This document shows, piece after piece, positions 59,564-64,000 of a stretch of 64,000 bases of DNA (its first letter is position 1; each line of letters starts with the position of its first letter). The position numbers were made by a program, and so were the translations under genes. The stretch comes from Pelomonas sp965229315 (lineage in GTDB: Bacteria; Pseudomonadota; Gammaproteobacteria; Burkholderiales; Burkholderiaceae_C): NCBI RefSeq assembly GCF_965229315.1, contig NZ_CBDDJA010000001.1, positions 682,001 to 746,000 of the forward strand, read 5' to 3'. The notes under the pieces were generated by a model, which was given only the letters and a program-made list of their open reading frames with translations, ran no database searches and was not told where the DNA came from.

Positions 59564-62500
59564 TCAGGGCCGGTGCACCCGGTCCCGCGCGACCGTCAGC
59601 CAGCCCACCAGCGTCTCGGCGTCCACGGGCTTGGAGGCGTGGTCGTCGAAGCCCGCGGACAGCGCCATGTCGCGATCCTGCAGCGACGACAGGCCCGACA
59701 GCGCGATGGCGTAGCTGCGCGGCCGGCCGTCGCGCATCTCCCGGGCGCGCACCATGCGCATCAGCTCGAAGCCGTCCTGGCCCGGCATCGCCAGGTCGCT
59801 GACGATGGCGTCGAAGTCGCGGAGTTCCAGCGCCGCCATGGCTGCGCTCACGGAGGCGGCCGTGTCCACCCGCGCGCCGACCAGCCGCAGCAGCTCGCCC
59901 AGCGCCTCGCGCGACTCGGCGTCGTCGTCGACCAGCAGCACCGCGAGGCGCAGGTCGCCGGCCACCACCTCGGGTGCGACGGGTGGCTTGAGCACGCCGG
60001 CCGGTGCCTCCAGCGCCGGGAAACGCATGATCACGCGCAGGCCCTTGCCCAGCCCGTCGCTGAGGGCCACAACGGTGCCGCCGTGGGCCTGCATCAGCGA
60101 CTTGACGATGGACAGCCCCAGGCCCAGCCCGCCGTGCTCGCGCGTGCGGGCCATGTTGGCCTGCGTGAAGCGCTCGAACATGCGCGACAGCAGGTCTTCC
60201 GACACGCCGATGCCGGAGTCGGAGACCGACAGCTCCAGCAGCCCGCCGAAGCGGGTCAGCGCGACCTCGATGCGGCCGCCGGCCGGCGTGAACTTCAGCG
60301 AGTTGCTGACGATGTTGCTGACGATCTGCTGCAGGCGCCGGTTGTCGCCGCTGACCATGTGGCCCATGCGCAGGCCGCTGCTGGTCAGGCTGATGTCGCG
60401 CCCGCGCGCGGCGGGCTGCATGCTCTCGATGACCGCGGCCACGCAGTCGCCCAGGTCGACGGGATGCTTGTCGATGGCGAAGCGGCCGGCGGTGATGCGC
60501 GACGCGTCGAGCAGGTCGTCGATGAGTTGCGCCTGCGCGCGGCACTGGCGCAGGATGGTCGAGATGGCCCGTCGTTCCGTGCTCCGCTCGGCATCGTCGC
60601 TGCCTTGCGGCCGGTTCGGCAGCGTGCGGTCCAGCACGGAGGCCCAGCCGGAGATGACGTTCAGCGGCGCACGCAGCTCGTGCGACACCAGCGCCAGGAA
60701 ATCATCCTTGGCCGTGTTGGCCTGCTCGGCTTCGCCGCGCGCCGCCTCGGCGTGCGACACCGCCAGCTTCAGGTTGTCGATGTCCTCGAACACGATGACG
60801 GCGCCGTCGATGCGGTCGTCCGAGGTGCGGTAGGCGCGCACGTTCACCAGCCACCAGTGGCCGCTGGCGTCGCGGTACTCGGCCTTGGTGGCGGCCAGGC
60901 CCTTCACGGCCACATCCACCATCTTCTCGATGTCGGCGATGGCGAAGCGGTCGTTCAGCGTCGGCAGGGTGATGCCCACGCTGTCGGGCTGCAGCCCGAA
61001 CAGCTCGGCCGCCTGCGGCGTGAAATGGCGCAGGCGCAGGTGCCGGTCCAGCAGCACGACGGCCAGCGGGATGCCGCCCACGAGGTTGCTCAGGTCGTCG
61101 TTGGCCACGGCCAGCTGGTCATTGCGGACCTTCATCTCCTCGTTCAGCGAGTTCAGCTCCTGGTTGGTCGACTCGAGCTCCTGCTTGGCGCTCTGCAGCT
61201 CCTCGTTCGCGCTCTGCATCTCCTCGTTGGCGCTGAGCATCTCTTCGTTGGACGTGCGCAGCTCCTCGTTGGCCGACTCGAACTCCAGCACCATGGTGCG
61301 CAGCTGCGCATGGGCCGAATCCAGCTCGGCCGACAGCGTCACCACCGTGCGCTCCAGGTCGCTCTCGCGGCTGCCGCGGCTGGCGTCGCCGTCCGCGCGG
61401 CTGCCTTCCACGTGGGGCGCTTCGTCACGCTGCATCTGCAGCGTGACCAGGAAATGCCGGCACTCGGCGCCCACCATGAACGGCAGCGCCTCCAGCGCGT
61501 AGACGGCGCCGTCCACCGGCACGCGGTCGCGCCGCACGGCGGCCTCGGACCGCTTGGCCTCCAGCAGCGCCGTGCGCACCGGCACGTTGAGCTCCGGCCG
61601 CAGCAGCCGCGACAGCGACAGCGTGGCCTCGCCGGTGGCCGGCGCGATGAAGTCGGCGACGTCGCCGCGGAACTGCACGACGTCGCCGGCTTCGTTGACG
61701 ACAAAGCCCGGCGGCACGTAGCGCTCCATCGCGCAGCGGCTCACGGCCAGCTCGACCTGGTCGGTCTGGATCTTGGTGCGCGGCCCCGCCTCGTCGCGCG
61801 GCGCGGCCCAGGGCAGCATCGCCTCGGCCGGCCAGCTGCGCCGCGGCCGCTGGCCGTCGGCCAGCTTGCGATACAGGTGCGGGTGGCCGGCATGCTCGAA
61901 GCCCTGCGCCGAGGACGCGGCTTCCGCGCGGCCCAGCAGCACGTAGCCGTCCGGCCGCACGGCGTAGTGCAGCACGCCCATCACATGCTCCTGCGCCTCC
62001 TTGCGCAGGTAGATCAGCATGTTGCGGCAGCTGATGAGGTCCATGCCCAGGAAAGGTGCGTGCGTCATCAGGTTGTGCCGCGCGAACACGCACATCGCCC
62101 GGATGTCCTTGCGGATGGCGAAGCCGCCGGCGTTCTGCACGAACGCCTTGGCCACGTAGGCCTCGGGCACGTTCTCGACCGACGCGGCCGAATACTGCCC
62201 CGCCCGCGCCGTCTCGATGGAAGCCTCGTTGATGTCGGTGCCGAAGATCTGGACCTTGCTGTCCAGCCCGTTGGCATCCAGCGCCTCGCGCAGCAGCATG
62301 GCGATGGTGTAGGCCTCCTCGCCCGTGGAGCAGGCCGGCACCCAGACGCGGATGGGGTCGCGCCGCAGCTCGATCAGCTTGGGGATGACGCTCAGGCGCA
62401 GCACGTTGACGAACTCGGCGTCGCGGAAGAACGCGGTGACGCCGATGAGGATGTCGTCACGCAGCGCCGCCGCCTCCAGAGGGGCGGTGCGCAGATGCTG

Positions 62501-63247
62501 CAGGTAGCCGGCCACGTCGCGGTCCTTCTGCAGCAGCACCCGCCTCAGGAAGCGGCGGCGGAGGTTGACGTCCTTGACGTAACCCAGGTTGGTGCCGGTG
62601 CGCTCCTGAACGAGCGCCAGTGCCGTGGCCAGTGCATCGCTGTAGGAGTCCTCTGCATTCGAAGGGGTGGCATTGCCGAAACGCGCCACGAGCTGGGCAG
62701 CGATGTCCTCGACGGGCAGGACGGCATCGACCAGGCCCGTGTTGATCGCGGCAATCGGCATGCCATCGTGATTTGCCGATGACGGCGCCTGCGCCAGCAC
62801 CAGCCCGCCACTGGCCTTCAGGTCGACGATGCCGGCCGCGCCGTCGCTGCCCGTGCCCGACAGGATGACCGCCGCGGCGGCCACGTCCGGGTCCTGCGCG
62901 ACGGATGCCAGGTAGATGTCGATGGGCAGGTGCAGCCCCGGGGCCCGCTTGGTGACGCGAAAGTGGCCGTCCAGCGCCGTGGCGGTGCAGTCCTCGGACA
63001 GCACGTAGACCGTGTCGTGCTCGATCTTGCGCATGCGCGCCAGCCGCTCGACCGGCATCCTGGTGTGCCGCTTGAGGATGCCGTCGAGCTGGGTCTGCCG
63101 GGTCGGGTCCAGGTGGCTGATCACCAGCACCGCGAAACCCGGCTGCTCGGGCAGCCCGGCCAGCACGCTGGCAAAGGCGTCGATGCTGCCCGCCGATCCA
63201 CCCAGGACGGCCACTTTTGCTGGAAGCTGTTCTTGCTGCATGCGCAC
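59564..63247 (-). CDS. CheB-CheR-PAS hybrid histidine kinase with C-terminal receiver
   Basis: A 1227-residue cytoplasmic signalling protein. CheB methylesterase domain (about 10-195) with its triad: Ser in GGSAGSID, His in SHLDP, Asp in GTGSDGAAG. CheR methyltransferase (about 210-475) with VWVPACSTGEEAYTIAM (SAM site) and FGTDINEASIETAR. A linker and long coiled coil (about 620-720, heptads of ELxSANEE type) lead to a PAS domain (about 720-840), the H box FLALVSHELRAPLNVI, the ATPase boxes IVSNSLKFT, DSGIGVSE and GGLGLGLSIVKSL, and a receiver (about 1110-1225, phospho-acceptor in IVSDLAMPG). In such fusions the Che domains may modify chemoreceptors or regulate the kinase. No chemotaxis genes are nearby. 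An ATG two codons later is also possible. Confidence 0.95.
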   Translation of the reverse strand: MRMQQEQLPAKVAVLGGSAGSIDAFASVLAGLPEQPGFAVLVISHLDPTRQTQLDGILKRHTRMPVERLARMRKIEHDTVYVLSEDCTATALDGHFRVTKRAPGLHLPIDIYLASVAQDPDVAAAAVILSGTGSDGAAGIVDLKASGGLVLAQAPSSANHDGMPIAAINTGLVDAVLPVEDIAAQLVARFGNATPSNAEDSYSDALATALALVQERTGTNLGYVKDVNLRRRFLRRVLLQKDRDVAGYLQHLRTAPLEAAALRDDILIGVTAFFRDAEFVNVLRLSVIPKLIELRRDPIRVWVPACSTGEEAYTIAMLLREALDANGLDSKVQIFGTDINEASIETARAGQYSAASVENVPEAYVAKAFVQNAGGFAIRKDIRAMCVFARHNLMTHAPFLGMDLISCRNMLIYLRKEAQEHVMGVLHYAVRPDGYVLLGRAEAASSAQGFEHAGHPHLYRKLADGQRPRRSWPAEAMLPWAAPRDEAGPRTKIQTDQVELAVSRCAMERYVPPGFVVNEAGDVVQFRGDVADFIAPATGEATLSLSRLLRPELNVPVRTALLEAKRSEAAVRRDRVPVDGAVYALEALPFMVGAECRHFLVTLQMQRDEAPHVEGSRADGDASRGSRESDLERTVVTLSAELDSAHAQLRTMVLEFESANEELRTSNEEMLSANEEMQSANEELQSAKQELESTNQELNSLNEEMKVRNDQLAVANDDLSNLVGGIPLAVVLLDRHLRLRHFTPQAAELFGLQPDSVGITLPTLNDRFAIADIEKMVDVAVKGLAATKAEYRDASGHWWLVNVRAYRTSDDRIDGAVIVFEDIDNLKLAVSHAEAARGEAEQANTAKDDFLALVSHELRAPLNVISGWASVLDRTLPNRPQGSDDAERSTERRAISTILRQCRAQAQLIDDLLDASRITAGRFAIDKHPVDLGDCVAAVIESMQPAARGRDISLTSSGLRMGHMVSGDNRRLQQIVSNIVSNSLKFTPAGGRIEVALTRFGGLLELSVSDSGIGVSEDLLSRMFERFTQANMARTREHGGLGLGLSIVKSLMQAHGGTVVALSDGLGKGLRVIMRFPALEAPAGVLKPPVAPEVVAGDLRLAVLLVDDDAESREALGELLRLVGARVDTAASVSAAMAALELRDFDAIVSDLAMPGQDGFELMRMVRAREMRDGRPRSYAIALSGLSSLQDRDMALSAGFDDHASKPVDAETLVGWLTVARDRVHRP

Positions 63248-63349
63248 GGCAACCCGAAATAGGGTGATGGAGTCTAGTGGACGGGCGCGTCAGGGCGGCC
63301 GCTGCGCCGGCAGGCAAACTCCGCAGTGACACCCAGCCGAGGAAGCTTC

Positions 63350-63793
63350 ATGGACCACCCCAGCGTCACCCTGATCCAGCGTCAGGGCTACCAGTTCGAA
63401 CACCACTATGCGCCGGAATTGCCGGTGCTGCTTGCCGACGAGCCGCCGCCGCTGGGCACGGGCCTGGGGCCAGACCCGGTCGAGCTGCTGGCCTCGGCGG
63501 TGGGCAACTGCCTGAGCGCATCGCTGCTGTTCGCCTGCCAGAAATACAAGGACGACCCGGCGCCGCTGCGCACCGAGGTGAAAGCCACCGTCGGCCGCAA
63601 CGAGCGCAACCGCAACCGTGTGCAAGGCCTGGCGGTCGACCTGCACCTGGGCAAGCCTGCCGCCGAGCTGGCGCACCTGCAGCGCGTGCTGGACACCTTC
63701 GAGGATTTCTGCACCGTCACGCAAAGCGTCGCGCCGGCCATTCCCGTCACGCTGCGTGTGCTGGACAGCACGGGCGCGGTGCTGAAGGGCTGA
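63350..63793 (+). CDS. OsmC-family protein
   Basis: A 147-residue protein of the OsmC/Ohr superfamily. Both redox cysteines are present: the first in LASAVGNCLSASLLFA and the second in FEDFCTVTQSV, followed by PVTLRVLD. These enzymes reduce hydroperoxides with thiols. GAGGAAG is 5 bases before the ATG at 63350. A perfect 9-bp inverted repeat downstream probably terminates both this gene and the convergent glutamate dehydrogenase gene. Substrate preference within the superfamily cannot be read. Confidence 0.88.
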   Translation: MDHPSVTLIQRQGYQFEHHYAPELPVLLADEPPPLGTGLGPDPVELLASAVGNCLSASLLFACQKYKDDPAPLRTEVKATVGRNERNRNRVQGLAVDLHLGKPAAELAHLQRVLDTFEDFCTVTQSVAPAIPVTLRVLDSTGAVLKG

Positions 63794-63814
63794 GCCCGGA
63801 CAGCGCTGACGACA

Positions 63815-63837
63815 AAGGCCCGCACGCGGCGGGCCTT
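63815..63837. terminator. Bidirectional terminator hairpin
   Basis: AAGGCCCGC (63815-63823) and GCGGGCCTT (63829-63837) form a perfect 9-bp stem with a 5-base loop between two convergent genes. On the minus strand the stem is followed by TGTC after its own TT, so the U-tract is weak on both sides. Confidence 0.65.
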
Positions 63838-63860
63838 CGGGCGCGGTCAGACGCGGCGCG

Positions 63861-64000
63861 TCACGGATACAGGCCGCGCTCCTCGCGCGCCTGCAGCACC
63901 CGCGTGCAGGCCACCGTGAAGGCGGCGGTGCGCAGCGTGATCTTGTGCAGCTCGCTGGTTTCCCAGATGTGCTTAAAGGCGCCGATCATGATCTTGTCCA
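63861..64000 (-). CDS. gdhA: Glutamate dehydrogenase, C-terminal end (partial)
   Basis: The last 45 codons of a gene that continues past the right edge. The text DKIMIGAFKHIWETSELHKITLRTAAFTVACTRVLQAREERGLYP has the features of the C-terminal helix of betaproteobacterial Glu/Leu/Phe/Val dehydrogenases: LRTAAF, VACTRVLQAR and the closing RGLYP. The enzyme interconverts glutamate and 2-oxoglutarate plus ammonia. NAD or NADP preference and intactness cannot be judged from this piece. Confidence 0.85.
   Translation of the reverse strand, partial: DKIMIGAFKHIWETSELHKITLRTAAFTVACTRVLQAREERGLYP

Overview
The window reads as chromosomal DNA of a high-G+C betaproteobacterium of the order Burkholderiales, most likely near Roseateles, Pelomonas or Rubrivivax. 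The reasons are the very strong GC3 codon bias, the gene families (queuosine genes, ECF42 sigma factor with DGPF proteins, CheB-CheR hybrid kinase, glutamate dehydrogenase ending in RGLYP), and a dispersed intergenic element with ACTTTYTKG hairpins that resembles elements of this group. I saw no rRNA, tRNA, CRISPR array, integrase or complete insertion sequence. The placement is inference from sequence character, not from a search.

Layout. 1-8 kb: the end of an OmpW-like porin, a lipoprotein, a DUF1223 protein, a coupled queuosine pair (triple-domain QueD plus QueE), an MFS exporter behind a MerR-type promoter, and a GMC oxidoreductase / small subunit / DUF1080 cassette that fits 3-keto-glycoside metabolism. 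8-18.5 kb: a signalling and efflux unit. A membrane-tethered receiver, an NtrY-like kinase and an NtrC-like activator diverge from two tandem 824-residue MacB/FtsX-type permeases, an HlyD-type adaptor and an ABC ATPase. The divergent gap holds two TGTCCG-N4-CGGACA-like operators and a good sigma-54 promoter. 18.6-28.9 kb: a propeller/Y_Y_Y/GGDEF sensor, an exported M20 peptidase, and a periplasmic molybdenum dehydrogenase whose large and 2Fe-2S subunit genes are split by a dispersed repeat, followed by a di-heme cytochrome and a low-G+C membrane-anchored DUF4145 (HEPN-like) gene.

28.9-42.4 kb: housekeeping and metabolic genes (methyltransferase, GST, POT peptide transporter, SDR reductase, exported proteins), a three-gene unit with a SUV3-like RNA helicase and a trypsin-like protein without a signal peptide, a scar of two genes that seem to have lost their middles (DHFR-like and cupin), then VOC, metallo-beta-lactamase-fold and cupin proteins. 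42.4-51 kb: a two-component pair, sodC, a second inverted copy of the dispersed repeat, a band-7/SPFH protein with an exported partner, and a GAF histidine kinase gene interrupted by a one-base frameshift.

51-64 kb: an ECF42 sigma-factor operon (DGPF protein, two SRPBCC, two VOC, sigma factor) behind a promoter that matches the ECF42 type, an RDD protein, an MFS transporter, an M14 peptidase with a DUF2242 lipoprotein, a 1227-residue CheB-CheR-PAS-kinase-receiver protein, an OsmC protein, and the C-terminal end of glutamate dehydrogenase. Regulation by membrane sensors and alternative sigma factors is the main theme. The points most worth a second look are the pseudo-trimeric QueD, the sigma-54 efflux switch, the ECF42 regulon, the HEPN-like gene and the covarying hairpins of the dispersed element.
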